From: Sulfitobacter sp. THAF37
GTDB lineage: Bacteria; Pseudomonadota; Alphaproteobacteria; Rhodobacterales; Rhodobacteraceae
DNA: 64,000 bases
Reading direction: 5' to 3'
Assembly: GCF_009363555.1 (NCBI RefSeq)
Contig: NZ_CP045372.1
Coordinates: forward strand, 3,173,501 to 3,237,500
The translations under genes and the position numbers were made by a program. Below are positions 9,755-19,242 of the stretch, in pieces. The notes under the pieces were generated by a model that was not told where the DNA came from, did not search any database, and saw only the letters and a program-made list of their open reading frames with translations. Every line of letters starts with the position of its first letter. Position 1 is the stretch's first letter.

Positions 9755-10795
9755 TCAGCCTCCTACGGGCCAGCGGGCATAGATGCCCCAGAACCATTCG
9801 AATTTTGCCGCGAATGCCACGAAAACCACCCAGAACAGCGAGAACGGGAGGAAGACCTTCCAGCCTAGCCGCATCAGCTGGTCGTAGCGGTAGCGCGGTG
9901 TGATCGCCTTGACCATGGCGAACATGAAGAACACCAGCAGCATCTTCAGGAACATCCACAGGAACCCGTCCGGCAGGAACGGCACCGGCGACAGCCAGCC
10001 GCCCAGGAACAGCAGTGACACCAGCGCGCACATCAGTACCACGGCCACAAGTTCGCCGATCATGAACAGCAGGAACGGCGTCGAGGAATATTCAACCTGG
10101 TAGCCCGCCACCAGCTCTGATTCCGCTTCCGGCAGATCGAAGGGCGGGCGGTTGGTTTCCGCCAGCGCCGAAATGAAGAAGAGGATCAGCATCGGGAAAT
10201 GCGGCAGGAAATACCAGTTGAAGATCCCCCCGGCCCCTTCCTGTGCCGCGACGATGGAGGAGAAGTTCATCGACCCGGTCGAGATGATGACCCCGATGAT
10301 GATCAGACCGATGCTGACCTCGTAGGAGATCATCTGCGCGGCAGAGCGCAGCGAACCGAGGAAGGGGTATTTCGAGTTCGACGCCCAGCCACCCATGATC
10401 ACGCCGTAGACTTCGAGCGAGGAAATCGCGAAGACATATAGGATCGCCACGTTGATGTCGGACAGCACCCAGCCTTCGTTGAACGGAATGACCGCCCAGG
10501 CAATCAGCGCCATGACCAGGCTGACCATCGGCGCCAGAAGGAACACCGCCCGATCCGCCCCGGCGGGGATCACCACTTCCTTGACCACATATTTCAGCAG
10601 GTCGGCAAAGCTTTGCAGCAGGCCGAAGACCCCTACCACGTTGGGCCCGCGCCGCATCTGCACCGCGGCCCAGATCTTGCGGTCCGCATACATCAGGAAG
10701 GCAAGGCAGACCAGCAATGGCAACAGGATCAAAAGGACCTGCCCCGTAATCAGCAGCCCGATTCCCAACCCCGTGTTCGTAAAGAAGTCAGCCAT
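9755..10795 (-). CDS. nuoH: NADH-quinone oxidoreductase subunit H
   Basis: Membrane subunit at the interface of the two arms of complex I that forms much of the quinone tunnel. 346 residues, about eight membrane helices. Conserved signatures: [40 protein letters not shown] and [14 protein letters not shown], the acidic quinone-site loops. It ends with [17 protein letters not shown] as in mitochondrial ND1. It starts 6 bases after the small lipoprotein gene. Confidence 0.97.
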   Translation of the reverse strand: MADFFTNTGLGIGLLITGQVLLILLPLLVCLAFLMYADRKIWAAVQMRRGPNVVGVFGLLQSFADLLKYVVKEVVIPAGADRAVFLLAPMVSLVMALIAWAVIPFNEGWVLSDINVAILYVFAISSLEVYGVIMGGWASNSKYPFLGSLRSAAQMISYEVSIGLIIIGVIISTGSMNFSSIVAAQEGAGGIFNWYFLPHFPMLILFFISALAETNRPPFDLPEAESELVAGYQVEYSSTPFLLFMIGELVAVVLMCALVSLLFLGGWLSPVPFLPDGFLWMFLKMLLVFFMFAMVKAITPRYRYDQLMRLGWKVFLPFSLFWVVFVAFAAKFEWFWGIYARWPVGG

Positions 10796-10801
10796 TGTCC
10801 C

Positions 10802-11185
10802 TCACACCGTCGGTATGCCTTTTTCCACGCAGTTCTGCGTGGTCACTTCGGCATCAATTGTCTTTATGCCCCGTGGCAAGCTTGGCGAGATCGTATAAAC
10901 AGCATCCGCCCGCCAGATGCCACCCTCTTGCACGACATTTGTGCGCACGTGACGCGCAAATCCGTAGCCGCGGATAAGGGTATAGCGCGCGGCGGCGCAT
11001 TCGGCATAGTCCGCCACATCCTGCGTGCTGAGCGCCTTGGTCATCGCCACATTGAACTGCACCAGATCGCCGTCCAGCAACACGGTTTCCACCCCTTTGT
11101 ATTCAGGGATGAAATCCGATGCCACGGGCACCTGCGGTTCACATGCACCCAAGGTCATCATCGCAAGAACGGCTCCTGCTCTCAC
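10802..11185 (-). CDS. Small putative lipoprotein between nuoG and nuoH
   Basis: 127 residues with a short N-terminal hydrophobic segment and a lipobox TLGAC at residues 11-15, so probably exported and lipid-anchored at Cys15. The mature part contains further cysteines and a central [18 protein letters not shown] segment. The ATG overlaps the nuoG stop by four bases and the stop lies 6 bases before nuoH, so it is translated with complex I. I do not recognise a family. A periplasmic lipoprotein made with complex I could act on the periplasmic face of the membrane arm, but this is inference only. Confidence 0.75.
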   Translation of the reverse strand: MRAGAVLAMMTLGACEPQVPVASDFIPEYKGVETVLLDGDLVQFNVAMTKALSTQDVADYAECAAARYTLIRGYGFARHVRTNVVQEGGIWRADAVYTISPSLPRGIKTIDAEVTTQNCVEKGIPTV

Positions 11186-13200
11186 TCCGCCGCCATGGGT
11201 TTGGCACGGCGCGCCGCGGCATTGGCTGACAGTTCAGCCATCAACTGGCTGGCCCGCGCGATCGGATTCGACAGATAGAAGTCGGCGATCGCTGCGCTGA
11301 ACGCCGCGCTGTCGAGCGCGCCCTGCTCAAGCGGCTGCCAGTCATTCTCGGCCACCACGTCCACGTCACCCAGATGCGGCACCGCGTCCACCAGCGCCCG
11401 GCGCAGCGCCGCAAGGGAATCGAACGGCAGCGTCGCGTCCATCTCGGCGCTCAATGCGCGCAGAATGGCCCAGTTTTCCTTGGCCTGACCGGGGGCAAAG
11501 CTGGCGCGTTGCGCAACCTGCGGGCGGCCTTCGGTGTTCACGAACAGCCCTGATTCTTCGGTATAGGCCGCACCCGGAAGGATGATATCCGCGCGGTGCG
11601 CACCCCGGTCGCCATGGCTGCCCTGATAGATCACGAAAGGACCGGCAGGGATATCGCCCTCGTCGGCGCCCAGGTTGTAGATCACCTCTGCCCCGTCAAG
11701 CGCGGCACTGATGCCACCGTCGGTCACAGCGCCCACATCCATCGCGCCGACGCGGCTTGCCGCCGTGTGCAACACCATAATGGAAGATTTCGTCGCATCG
11801 GCCAGTGCCATGGCCGCGGCCAGCACCGCCTCGCCATCCTGACGCGCCAAGGCGCCCTGACCGACGATGATCATCGACGGCGTGTCCTGAACGTCCGTGT
11901 GGTCCCGGCCCAACAGCTCTGTCAACATGTCCGGGCCAGTACCAAGATGATCATACTCATAAGTCAGATCAGCAGCTTCGCCGATCACGCCCACATTGGC
12001 ACCCCTGGTCCATGCCTTGCGGATTCGCGCGTTGAGCACGGGCGCCTCGATGGCCGGATTTGTACCGATGAGCATGATCGCCCTGGCGTCGTCGATATCC
12101 TCGACCCTGGCGGTGCCGACATAGGCCGACCGGTTGCCCGCAGGCAGTTTCGCGCCATCGGTGCGGCATTCCACCGAACCGCCCTGGCTTTCGACCAGCT
12201 GTTTCAACGCATAGGCCGCTTCGACCGAGGACAGATCACCGACCAGCCCCGCCACCTTTTTGCCCTTCATCGCGGCAGCCGCTGCCGCCAGCGCCTCGGG
12301 CCAGTCCGCCTTGCGCAGCTTGCCGTTCTCGCGAATGTAGGGCGTATCGAGCCGCTGGCGGCGCAGCCCGTCCCAGACAAAGCGGGTCTTGTCGGAAATC
12401 CATTCCTCGTTCACGCCGTCATGGTTGCGCGGCAGCATACGCATCACTTCGCGGCCCTTGGTATCCACCCGGATATTCGACCCCAGCGCATCCATCACGT
12501 CGATGGATTCGGTCTTGGTCAATTCCCAGGGACGCGCGGTGAAAGCATAAGGCTTGCTGACCAGCGCGCCCACGGGGCACAGATCAATGATGTTGCCCTG
12601 CAGGTTGCTTTCGAGCGTTTCGCCCAGATAGCTGGTGATCTCGGCATCTTCGCCGCGGCCGGTCTGGCCCATCTTGTGCACGCCGGCCACTTCGGTCGTG
12701 AAGCGCACGCAACGGGTGCAGGAGATACAGCGCGTCATATGCGTCCCCACTAGCGGACCGAGATCAAGGTCCTCGGTCGCCCGCTTGGGTTCACGGTAGC
12801 GCGAGAAATCCACGCCATAGGCCATTGCCTGATCCTGCAGATCGCATTCGCCGCCCTGGTCGCAGATCGGGCAATCCAGCGGGTGATTGATCAGCAGAAA
12901 CTCCATGACGCCCTCGCGGGCCTTCTTGACCATCGGGCTGTTGGTTTTCACCACCGGTGGCTGTCCTTCGGGACCGGGGCGCAGATCCTTGACCTGCATC
13001 GCGCAACTTGCCGCCGGTTTCGGCGGGCCGCCCACGACCTCTACCAGACACATGCGGCAGTTGCCGGCAATCGAAAGCCGCTCGTGATAGCAGAAACGCG
13101 GGATCTCGACCCCCGCCTGCTCGCACGCTTGAATGAGCGTCATCGCCCCTTCGGTTTCGACTTCCTTGCCATCGATGATGATCTTGCGCAGGTCGCTCAT
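11182..13200 (-). CDS. nuoG: NADH-quinone oxidoreductase subunit G
   Basis: Largest subunit of the peripheral arm, carrying one [2Fe-2S] and two [4Fe-4S] clusters. 672 residues, the shorter form typical of alphaproteobacteria and mitochondria (NDUFS1), without the extra N7 region of enterobacteria. Ligands visible: Cys37/48/51/66 (N1b); His106 with Cys110/113/119 (N5, in [14 protein letters not shown]); Cys158/161/164 and the later CPVG cysteine (N4). The C-terminal part is a molybdopterin-oxidoreductase-like fold without cofactor ligands. It begins 4 bases after the DUF5333-type gene. Confidence 0.97.
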   Translation of the reverse strand: MSDLRKIIIDGKEVETEGAMTLIQACEQAGVEIPRFCYHERLSIAGNCRMCLVEVVGGPPKPAASCAMQVKDLRPGPEGQPPVVKTNSPMVKKAREGVMEFLLINHPLDCPICDQGGECDLQDQAMAYGVDFSRYREPKRATEDLDLGPLVGTHMTRCISCTRCVRFTTEVAGVHKMGQTGRGEDAEITSYLGETLESNLQGNIIDLCPVGALVSKPYAFTARPWELTKTESIDVMDALGSNIRVDTKGREVMRMLPRNHDGVNEEWISDKTRFVWDGLRRQRLDTPYIRENGKLRKADWPEALAAAAAAMKGKKVAGLVGDLSSVEAAYALKQLVESQGGSVECRTDGAKLPAGNRSAYVGTARVEDIDDARAIMLIGTNPAIEAPVLNARIRKAWTRGANVGVIGEAADLTYEYDHLGTGPDMLTELLGRDHTDVQDTPSMIIVGQGALARQDGEAVLAAAMALADATKSSIMVLHTAASRVGAMDVGAVTDGGISAALDGAEVIYNLGADEGDIPAGPFVIYQGSHGDRGAHRADIILPGAAYTEESGLFVNTEGRPQVAQRASFAPGQAKENWAILRALSAEMDATLPFDSLAALRRALVDAVPHLGDVDVVAENDWQPLEQGALDSAAFSAAIADFYLSNPIARASQLMAELSANAAARRAKPMAAE

Positions 13201-13204
13201 AGGT

Positions 13205-13606
13205 TCACTTTGCTCTCAGTAACGAACCGATCCGGCTCTGTTTTTGAATCTCTTCGAGTCCAAGCGCACAATAGCTTTGTGGATTGGAAGTATCGACCCC
13301 CCTCGCCTTGAAAAACGCCCGCCCACGGGCCTTCAGGCGCTCTTTTTCCGCGTCGCTTTTCCGATAGGCATCTATTTCCGCATCGGTATAGCCCAGGTCG
13401 TTGGCCTGACCCTTCAACCGCCACAGGAACGCGGTGGCCTTGATCAGCCGCGCGTCGATCGTGGGGCAGTTGTCGCGTATGGCGTCGGCAATGCCCACAT
13501 CCAGCAGCGCATCGTCGATCGCGGCCACCTCCCGCAGCGGCGGCTTGGCCGCGACAGGGGCGGCAAACATTGCGAAACCCAGAAAGGCAATCATTATCAC
13601 ACGCAT
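13205..13606 (-). CDS. Secreted DUF5333-type protein in nuo cluster
   Basis: 133 residues with a signal peptide ([20 protein letters not shown], probable cleavage after AVAA-K), then a small Ala/Arg/Lys-rich helical domain with two cysteines (in NCPTIDAR and YCALGLEE). From memory this resembles the DUF5333 proteins annotated in Rhodobacteraceae; I cannot confirm it by search. The stop lies 4 bases before nuoG. Probably periplasmic; function unknown. Confidence 0.75.
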   Translation of the reverse strand: MRVIMIAFLGFAMFAAPVAAKPPLREVAAIDDALLDVGIADAIRDNCPTIDARLIKATAFLWRLKGQANDLGYTDAEIDAYRKSDAEKERLKARGRAFFKARGVDTSNPQSYCALGLEEIQKQSRIGSLLRAK

Positions 13607-13711
13607 CTCATTCTCCTTTGGAAACCGTCAGACAGCTGGGGGCAACCGCATTGATATGCAATAACCAGCGTCCCGGACGGCCAGTTTCCGCAGGTTTCGG
13701 CCCGGGCCGCC

Positions 13712-14053
13712 CTATTGCGCCTGCGGACAGGTGCCGCGGTACGTCAGCGTATCGTTGACGATGCTCAGCTGGTCCGCCGGGGTGTCGGGGCCAACGTCCC
13801 AGTCGATGTCCGAACTGCCATAGGTGCCGACGCAATACGCATTCGCCGCATGCAGCGCCGCGCCCCGCGCCCCTTGGAAGGACTGGGAAACGCCGCGCAC
13901 CGTGGCGATGAACTCGTCGCGCTGCCGGTCCACCCGCTTGACCTTGGTGCGGAAATACTTGCCGTCAAAGGCAATGCGGTTCTTGTTGTCGGAACAGCCC
14001 GCCACCAGGGCGGCGCAGAGCAGCGCGATGACGCAGTTTCGGGTCTTCTTCAT
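13712..14053 (-). CDS. Small putative lipoprotein between nuoF and nuoG
   Basis: 113 residues starting MKKTRNCVIALLCAALVAGC; the lipobox LVAGC ends at Cys20, giving a lipid-anchored periplasmic protein. The mature part (DGKYFRTKVKRVDRQRDEF, then an Ala-rich ARGAALHAANAYCVGTYG segment) has two further cysteines that could pair. The start at 14053 is set by a four-base ATGA overlap with the methyltransferase stop and by the normal lipoprotein N-terminus; a longer upstream reading lacks any signal. I recall similar small lipoproteins in this lineage but no named family. It is the second lipoprotein in the complex I cluster. Confidence 0.75.
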   Translation of the reverse strand: MKKTRNCVIALLCAALVAGCSDNKNRIAFDGKYFRTKVKRVDRQRDEFIATVRGVSQSFQGARGAALHAANAYCVGTYGSSDIDWDVGPDTPADQLSIVNDTLTYRGTCPQAQ

Positions 14054-14763
14054 TTCTGAACTCTCGAATGGGTGGGCCGTTGCGCTTCCGCCTTGTCGAT
14101 CACGACAATGGAATCGTGCACATGCACCCCACTGATTTCGCGCTTCATCTCGGGAATATGCGCAGGTTTGTTGTTGTGATACCACATGTGCATGTCGTCA
14201 ATCATCCTGCGCACCGTGTTATAGAAATTCTCCGGCGCGTCAAAGCCACCACCGAAGCGCGGATAATACGCGGTGTGCAGATCCTCGATCATATAGGTGC
14301 CGCCGGTGGTCAGCAGCGGGAACAGCACGCGCAGAGACGCCTCGATATGCGGCATCCGGTGGCTGCCATCGTCCAGCACCACATCAATGCCGCCCATTTC
14401 CTCGACCACGGCGGCCAGGAATTCGGGATCGTCCTGCGATCCGATGCGCACCATGCCGGACTGGCCGTCGTATTGCGCACAATCGGGATTGATGTCGATT
14501 CCGCACAGCACCGCATCGGCCCCAAGGTACCGCCGCCACATCTGCAGCGACCCGCCGTTGTTCACCCCGATCTCAAGGAATTTTACGGGCGTGTCCCGGT
14601 AGCGGCTGAAATAGCGGTCATAGAGCGGCAGGTAGTGATGCCACTTGTGCACCTTGACCCCCTCGTTCCGCGCATAGATATCCAGCAGGTCCCCGTCAAA
14701 ACCGTAGCGTTCCCGGATGTCGGCCGCGACATCCCCGTCTTCGGGAAATCTGAACTTCTTCAT
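14050..14763 (-). CDS. Class I SAM-dependent methyltransferase in nuo cluster
   Basis: 237 residues starting MKKFRFPEDGDVAADIRERY. The SAM-binding core is clear: FLEIGVNNGGSLQMWRRYLG (motif I) followed by CGIDINPDC (acidic end of strand 2), then DVVLDDGSHRMPHIEASLRV and GGTYMIEDLHTAYYP. The DDGSH and EDLH motifs are typical of TylF/CmcI-like O-methyltransferases and related metal-dependent enzymes. It sits between the MAPEG-type gene (102-base gap) and a lipoprotein (four-base overlap). The substrate is unknown. It is not of the NDUFAF7 type by any motif I can see, so a complex I maturation role is only suggested by position. Confidence 0.82.
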   Translation of the reverse strand: MKKFRFPEDGDVAADIRERYGFDGDLLDIYARNEGVKVHKWHHYLPLYDRYFSRYRDTPVKFLEIGVNNGGSLQMWRRYLGADAVLCGIDINPDCAQYDGQSGMVRIGSQDDPEFLAAVVEEMGGIDVVLDDGSHRMPHIEASLRVLFPLLTTGGTYMIEDLHTAYYPRFGGGFDAPENFYNTVRRMIDDMHMWYHNNKPAHIPEMKREISGVHVHDSIVVIDKAEAQRPTHSRVQK

Positions 14764-14865
14764 CTGCGGTCTCCTGCTCTGCCCGCGGGGTTTGCCCCTT
14801 GTTTCCGAACATATCCGCCAATTTCCTGCGTCAGGCAACCTTTGACTGTGCCGCGGAAATCCGCG

Positions 14866-15273
14866 TCAGAGCACCGTCCAGACGGCCATCCCGACCAGTC
14901 CCAGCACACACAGGAAGCCGACCATCCAGACCGCGGATCGCAGGGGCTGGATTTCCGTTCCGATATGGACAGCCGCAACGGCGACACGCGAGACGAGAAA
15001 GACCGCCGCCAGCAGGTTGACCCAGAACGGGTTGGCCCCGGCCAGTATCGCGGCGACGGTGGCACCGATGAAGGGACCGGACATTTCCATCGCATTGGCA
15101 AACGCGCGCCCCCGGCGGTAGACGACATTGCTGTAGTCACGCTTGGGATGGCCGCAGGCACAGGTGTTCTCAGCCGTCTTGCCCCGCGTGGCGATCATGC
15201 CCAGAACAATGCTGACGACGGACCAGAGGGCCAGCGACATGATCGCATGGCCATAGGCCTCGAAACCCGCCAT
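14866..15273 (-). CDS. MAPEG-family-like membrane protein
   Basis: 135 residues, four predicted membrane helices. The segment RRGRAFANAMEMSGPFIGAT resembles the MAPEG signature (Arg/Asn/Glu-rich helix start), and NPFWVNLLAAVFLVSRVAVA fits the third helix. MAPEG proteins include membrane glutathione transferases and eicosanoid enzymes; bacterial members are mostly uncharacterised. A CACGHPKRD loop after the first helix has two cysteines. The ATG overlaps the nuoF stop by one base (TAATG), so it is coupled to nuoF. Confidence 0.75.
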   Translation of the reverse strand: MAGFEAYGHAIMSLALWSVVSIVLGMIATRGKTAENTCACGHPKRDYSNVVYRRGRAFANAMEMSGPFIGATVAAILAGANPFWVNLLAAVFLVSRVAVAAVHIGTEIQPLRSAVWMVGFLCVLGLVGMAVWTVL

Positions 15274-16568
15274 TATTCCGCCGCCACGGCGCTGACGCGA
15301 CCTGTCCGCTTGTGCTTGATACGGTCTTCAATTTCGTCCCGGAAGTGGCGGATCAGGCCCTGGATCGGCCAGGCGGCGGCGTCACCCAAGGCACAGATCG
15401 TGTGGCCCTCGACCTGCTTGGTCACGTCAAGCAGCATGTCGATTTCCTCGGGTTCCGCATCACCCTTCACCAGCCGGTCCATAACCCGCATCATCCAGCC
15501 CGTGCCTTCGCGGCAGGGCGTGCACTGGCCACAGCTTTCGTGCTTGTAGAACTTGGAAAGGCGCCAGATCGCCTTGATCACATCGGTTGAATTGTCCATC
15601 ACGATGACCGCCGCGGTGCCCAGCCCCGACCGCTGCTCGCGCAGATAGTCGAAGTCCATGATCGCGTCTTTCATCTGCGAACCGGGGATGAGCGGCACCG
15701 AAGAGCCGCCGGGGATCACCGCCTTGAGGTTGTCCCAGCCCCCGCGGATGCCGCCGCAATGAGTCTCGATCAACTCTTCGAAGGTGATCGACATCGCCTC
15801 TTCGACGACGCAGGGGTTGTTGACGTGGCCCGAGACCGCGAACAGCTTGGTGCCCGCGTTGTTGGCCCGTCCGAAGCCCGCGAACCATTCCGGCCCGCGC
15901 CGCAGGATCGTTGGCACCACGGCGATGGATTCCACGTTGTTCACCGTCGTCGGGCAGCCATAAAGCCCCGCGCCCGCCGGGAACGGCGGCTTCATGCGCG
16001 GCATGCCCTTCTTGCCCTCCAGGCTTTCCAGCAGGGCCGTTTCCTCGCCGCAGATGTAAGCGCCCGCGCCATGCGTGAGGTAAAGGTCGAAATCCCAGCC
16101 GGACTTCGCCGCGTTCTTGCCCAGCAGGCCCGCGTCGTAGGCCTCGTCGATGGCCGCCTGAAGCGCCTCGCGCTCGCGGATGTATTCGCCGCGGATGTAG
16201 ATGTAACAGGCATGCGCATTCATCGCGAAGGACGCGATCAGGCAGCCCTCGATCAGGGTATGCGGATCATGGCGCATGATCTCGCGGTCCTTGCAGGTGC
16301 CCGGTTCGGATTCGTCCGCATTGATCACCAGATAGGCCGGGCGCCCGTCGCTTTCCTTGGGCATGAAGGACCACTTGAGCCCCGTAGGAAAGCCCGCGCC
16401 GCCCCGGCCACGCAGCCCGCTGGCCTTCATCTGGTCGATGATCCAGTCGCGGCCCTTATGGATGATCCCGGCGGTGCCGTCCCAGTGGCCGCGCTGCTGC
16501 GCGCCCTTCAAAGTGCGGTCGTGCATCCCGTAGATGTTGGTAAAGATGCGGTCCTGATCTGCAAGCAT
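15273..16568 (-). CDS. nuoF: NADH-quinone oxidoreductase subunit F (FMN, [4Fe-4S])
   Basis: NADH-oxidising subunit of complex I with FMN and cluster N3. 431 residues from [14 protein letters not shown], the standard length; an in-frame ATG 11 codons upstream (16601) gives an atypical leader and is rejected. [15 protein letters not shown] is the NADH/FMN glycine-rich loop, [13 protein letters not shown] contacts FMN, and [15 protein letters not shown] plus the later HTICALGDA supply the four cluster cysteines. It is separated from DUF5337-type gene by 69 bases containing two stem-loops. Confidence 0.97.
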   Translation of the reverse strand: MLADQDRIFTNIYGMHDRTLKGAQQRGHWDGTAGIIHKGRDWIIDQMKASGLRGRGGAGFPTGLKWSFMPKESDGRPAYLVINADESEPGTCKDREIMRHDPHTLIEGCLIASFAMNAHACYIYIRGEYIREREALQAAIDEAYDAGLLGKNAAKSGWDFDLYLTHGAGAYICGEETALLESLEGKKGMPRMKPPFPAGAGLYGCPTTVNNVESIAVVPTILRRGPEWFAGFGRANNAGTKLFAVSGHVNNPCVVEEAMSITFEELIETHCGGIRGGWDNLKAVIPGGSSVPLIPGSQMKDAIMDFDYLREQRSGLGTAAVIVMDNSTDVIKAIWRLSKFYKHESCGQCTPCREGTGWMMRVMDRLVKGDAEPEEIDMLLDVTKQVEGHTICALGDAAAWPIQGLIRHFRDEIEDRIKHKRTGRVSAVAAE

Positions 16569-16587
16569 CGCTGCGTCCCTTACGTTT

Positions 16588-16640
16588 GACCGGCCCTGCA
16601 CAGGCCGGATTGTCTGGTGCCCCAGGCTGGGGGCGTTTTA
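16588..16640. promoter_or_regulatory. Two stem-loops in the spacer before nuoF
   Basis: The 69-base spacer between the DUF5337-type gene and nuoF contains an inverted repeat CCGGCC-(7)-GGCCGG at 16590-16608 and a second GCCCC-(5)-GGGGC near 16620-16635. Read on the minus (nuo) strand neither is followed by a T-run, so they are not Rho-independent terminators of the operon; processing or mRNA stability sites are more likely. On the plus strand the second one is followed by GTTTTAT and could stop antisense transcription. Confidence 0.4.
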
Positions 16641-16865
16641 TCTGTCGTCGGCTGACCGTCTGGCCTGCCATATCTGATAGGTCAGCACCAGCGCCCAGAA
16701 CAGCGCCGCAAGCGCGGCAAAGTCGATCAGCAGTGCGTAGCGCCCCGGCAGGCCCATTGCCGGACCGGCCCAGTTCGCCGCGATCCAGAACAGCATCGTG
16801 CCGGCGACAACCAGCGCCACAACCTGCCCCTTGCGGGACAGCGCACTCTCCTCCTGCTCATTCAT
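16638..16865 (-). CDS. DUF5337-type two-helix membrane protein
   Basis: 75 residues: a charged N-terminus (MNEQEESALSRKGQ), hydrophobic helix 1 (about 13-33), helix 2 (about 44-66) and a basic tail (WQARRSADDR). From memory it matches small DUF5337 proteins found next to nuoE/nuoF in Rhodobacteraceae. It lies 24 bases after the HhH-domain membrane protein and 69 bases before nuoF. Function unknown; an accessory role in the membrane arm or in assembly is inference from its position. Confidence 0.78.
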   Translation of the reverse strand: MNEQEESALSRKGQVVALVVAGTMLFWIAANWAGPAMGLPGRYALLIDFAALAALFWALVLTYQIWQARRSADDR

Positions 16866-16889
16866 CGGCGGTCAACACCCTTCGCGTTC

Positions 16890-17744
16890 CTATTTCTTCT
16901 TCTTCCGGGAAAACTCGGTCTCGCCGCCCTTGGCGAGGATCTTGGCCTGGCTCATCCAGTCGTCGCGTTCGATGCGGCCCTTGAAGCGCAGGCGCTCGTC
17001 CACCCAGGCGATTTCCTTCTTGCGCCAACCGGCGACCTGGCTGAAATGCCAGATGCCGAGTTCGTTCAAGGTCTGTTCCAGCTTGGGGCCGACGCCGCTG
17101 ATCAGTTTGAGGTCGTCCGCACCTTCGGGGCGCGGGGCGTCCAGCAGTTCGGGCTTGCCGTCCGGGGCCACCGCCGCACGCTTGGCCTTTGGCTTGTCCG
17201 CGGGCTGGGCCGTCTCAGACGTCTCGGAAACGCCAGGCGCTGCCGCAGCCGCCGCCTTGGCCGAGGCTTGCGCCTTGGCCGGGGCATCGGCATCCGGGAC
17301 GGTGTCACCGTCTTTCTGGTATTTCCAGCTGCCCTTGCGCGCGGCCAGTTCGGCCTGGCCTGGCAGAAATGCGGATGGCTTCACCGCCGAGGCTGACGCG
17401 TCCTTTGCCTTGTCGGCAGCAGGCTTGGACGCCTCCTGTTCGACCGGTTTTTCATCCGGCGTCCGGGAAGCCGTCGCCGGGGCCGCTGCCGCGGGGGCCG
17501 AAGTGGGCGCCGCCGGGGCAGATGCAGATGCAGGTTCAGATGCAGGCGACGCCTTCGATCCGGAACAGGCAACAAGGGACAGGAACAGGCCGACAATCAG
17601 GGCAATGACGACGGCCAGCACGAATGAGGCCGCGAACCCCCATGACGAAACCAGCCAGACAACCACGCCAATGACGAGGCCGCCTAACACGGCCAATGCC
17701 CAACTTTTCGCCGTGCAGCTCATCGAAGTGTCAGTCTCAGCCAT
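16890..17744 (-). CDS. Membrane-anchored protein with C-terminal helix-hairpin-helix-like domain shared with NuoE
   Basis: 284 residues: two membrane helices (about 14-33 and 37-59), a long low-complexity Ala/Pro/Lys linker (about 61-205), and a C-terminal domain at 210-284 starting DDLKLISGVGPKLEQTLNEL, a helix-hairpin-helix-like motif. By hand alignment about 46 of 71 positions of this domain are identical to the C-terminus of the neighbouring NuoE, so one arose by duplication of the other. It lies 38 bases after nuoE. The domain architecture suggests a membrane tether for the NADH module, but no function is established that I know of. Confidence 0.85.
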   Translation of the reverse strand: MAETDTSMSCTAKSWALAVLGGLVIGVVVWLVSSWGFAASFVLAVVIALIVGLFLSLVACSGSKASPASEPASASAPAAPTSAPAAAAPATASRTPDEKPVEQEASKPAADKAKDASASAVKPSAFLPGQAELAARKGSWKYQKDGDTVPDADAPAKAQASAKAAAAAAPGVSETSETAQPADKPKAKRAAVAPDGKPELLDAPRPEGADDLKLISGVGPKLEQTLNELGIWHFSQVAGWRKKEIAWVDERLRFKGRIERDDWMSQAKILAKGGETEFSRKKKK

Positions 17745-17782
17745 CGCAAGTTTCCTTCCTGTTGGACCGGTTCGGATCCGGA

Positions 17783-19042
17783 TCAGTTATCGTACAGGCC
17801 GTCCTTGCTGGCGCGGGTGGAAAATTCAGTTTCTTCACCGGCAGCCAGACGCTTGGCCTGGTCAACCCAGTTGTCGCGCGACACCCGTCCTTTGAACCCC
17901 TTGAGGTTCTGATCGACCCAGGCCACTTCATCGGCACGCCAGCTGGCAATCTGATCGTAATGGAAAAAACCCATTTCGTTCAGCATTTTTTCCAGCTTGG
18001 GGCCGACGCCCTTGATCAGCTTCAGATCGTCCGCCCCACCGTCGCGCGCGGCGTCCAGCGTTGCGGGTTTTTCACCGGGGGACGTCGGCGTGCCGGATTC
18101 GGCTTCCGCGTCCGTCTTCGCGCCCGGCGCGACTGTGCCCTCCTTGGGCTTGCCCTTGGCGTCGACCTCGGGCGCTTCGCCCGATGCCTCTGCGTGCTTG
18201 TCCGAACTGTCGCCCTGGTCGCGGGGCGCTTTCGCTTCGCTCTTGGTGCGGCCCCCTTGCGATCCATCGGGCCCCTCGGGGGGCATCATGTCGTCGCGCT
18301 TCGCCTTGGCGGGCTTGCCGCCCTTGTTCGCGGCATTGCCCTGCCACGGGGTCAGCAGCGGCACTTCGGTGCCGTCGATCCGCTTGATCGTGTCGCCGAT
18401 TTCGACCGCAAGCGCCACACTGGCGTTGTGATCCGCCTTGCCGCTCTCGTGGTCCTTCAGGCTGGTCAGACCGCTTTGGGGTTCGGAGGTATAGCGCCCG
18501 TTCTGCGGCCCCGGCAGCGGCACCTTGCCCGCCGCGAGTTCGTCCAGCAGTTTGCCGAAGCTCTCGGCCGTCAGATCCTCGTAATAATCCTTGCCGATCT
18601 GCGCCATCGGCGCATTGGCGCAGGAGCCAAGGCATTCGACCTCTTCCCAGGAAAACTTGCCATCCGCCGACAGCTCATGCGGGTTGGGCGCGATCCGGTC
18701 CTTGCAGACGGCCATCAGGTCCTCTGCTCCGCAAATCATGCATGAGGTTGTGCCACAAACCTGAATATGTGCCACGGAACCAACAGGTTGCAGCTGGAAC
18801 ATGAAGTAGAATGTCGCGACCTCAAGACCCCGGATATAGGCCATGCCCAGCATCTCGGACACATGTTCGATCGCCGGACGGGAAAGCCAGCCCTCCTGCT
18901 CCTGTGCGCGCCACAAGAGCGGGATGATGGCAGAGGCCTGCCGCCCCTCGGGGTATTTGGTCATCTGCGCTTCGGCCCATTTCTGATTGGCGGGCGTGAA
19001 GGCGAAGCTGTCGGGTTGTTCAGGGTGTAGACGGCGGAGCAT
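17783..19042 (-). CDS. nuoE: NADH-quinone oxidoreductase subunit E with C-terminal extension
   Basis: Thioredoxin-like [2Fe-2S] subunit (cluster N1a) of the NADH module. The catalytic part is residues 1-about 180 with ligands Cys96, Cys101, Cys137 and Cys141 (VCGTTSC and CLGSC). The protein has 419 residues, about 200 more than the usual subunit: residues 235-335 are low-complexity Lys/Ala/Gly/Glu, and 338-408 form a helix-hairpin-helix-like domain ([15 protein letters not shown]) that is repeated in the next gene. The ATG overlaps the stop of a 66-residue ORF by one base (TAATG). Confidence 0.95.
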   Translation of the reverse strand: MLRRLHPEQPDSFAFTPANQKWAEAQMTKYPEGRQASAIIPLLWRAQEQEGWLSRPAIEHVSEMLGMAYIRGLEVATFYFMFQLQPVGSVAHIQVCGTTSCMICGAEDLMAVCKDRIAPNPHELSADGKFSWEEVECLGSCANAPMAQIGKDYYEDLTAESFGKLLDELAAGKVPLPGPQNGRYTSEPQSGLTSLKDHESGKADHNASVALAVEIGDTIKRIDGTEVPLLTPWQGNAANKGGKPAKAKRDDMMPPEGPDGSQGGRTKSEAKAPRDQGDSSDKHAEASGEAPEVDAKGKPKEGTVAPGAKTDAEAESGTPTSPGEKPATLDAARDGGADDLKLIKGVGPKLEKMLNEMGFFHYDQIASWRADEVAWVDQNLKGFKGRVSRDNWVDQAKRLAAGEETEFSTRASKDGLYDN

Positions 19043-19242
19043 TAGATTTCTTCCAGATCAATTGAGGACTTTGGGCCGGGCCTTCCCGAGAAAACCTTTT
19101 CAAGCCTTGGACCACGAGCTATCGGAAAGACGTCATTCCACTCTTCAAGCGACGCGAAGGAGAGTTCCGGACGATCGCCGTTGGCATTTGGCTGCGGCAG
19201 ATACTCTTTTGTGGTTTTTCGTTCTCTGAACCCTATCGTCAA
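19042..19242 (-). CDS. Hypothetical 66-residue protein between nuoD and nuoE, TTG start
   Basis: The frame opens with TTG overlapping the nuoD stop (CGTTGA) and ends TAA overlapping the nuoE ATG, so it fills the whole interval between the two genes exactly. The product begins [20 protein letters not shown] and contains [17 protein letters not shown]; it is polar, soluble and has no recognised domain. Base composition is visibly less GC-rich than the neighbours, with codons such as ATA, AAA, AGA and CAA that are rare nearby. Both start and stop overlaps argue for real translation; the non-ATG start and unknown family keep confidence moderate. Confidence 0.6.
   Translation of the reverse strand: MTIGFRERKTTKEYLPQPNANGDRPELSFASLEEWNDVFPIARGPRLEKVFSGRPGPKSSIDLEEI

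Noticed and set aside
11182..13200. Formate dehydrogenase or other molybdoenzyme from the NuoG C-terminal domain
   Set aside because: The molybdopterin-ligand cysteine/selenocysteine region is missing and the context is a complete nuo operon.
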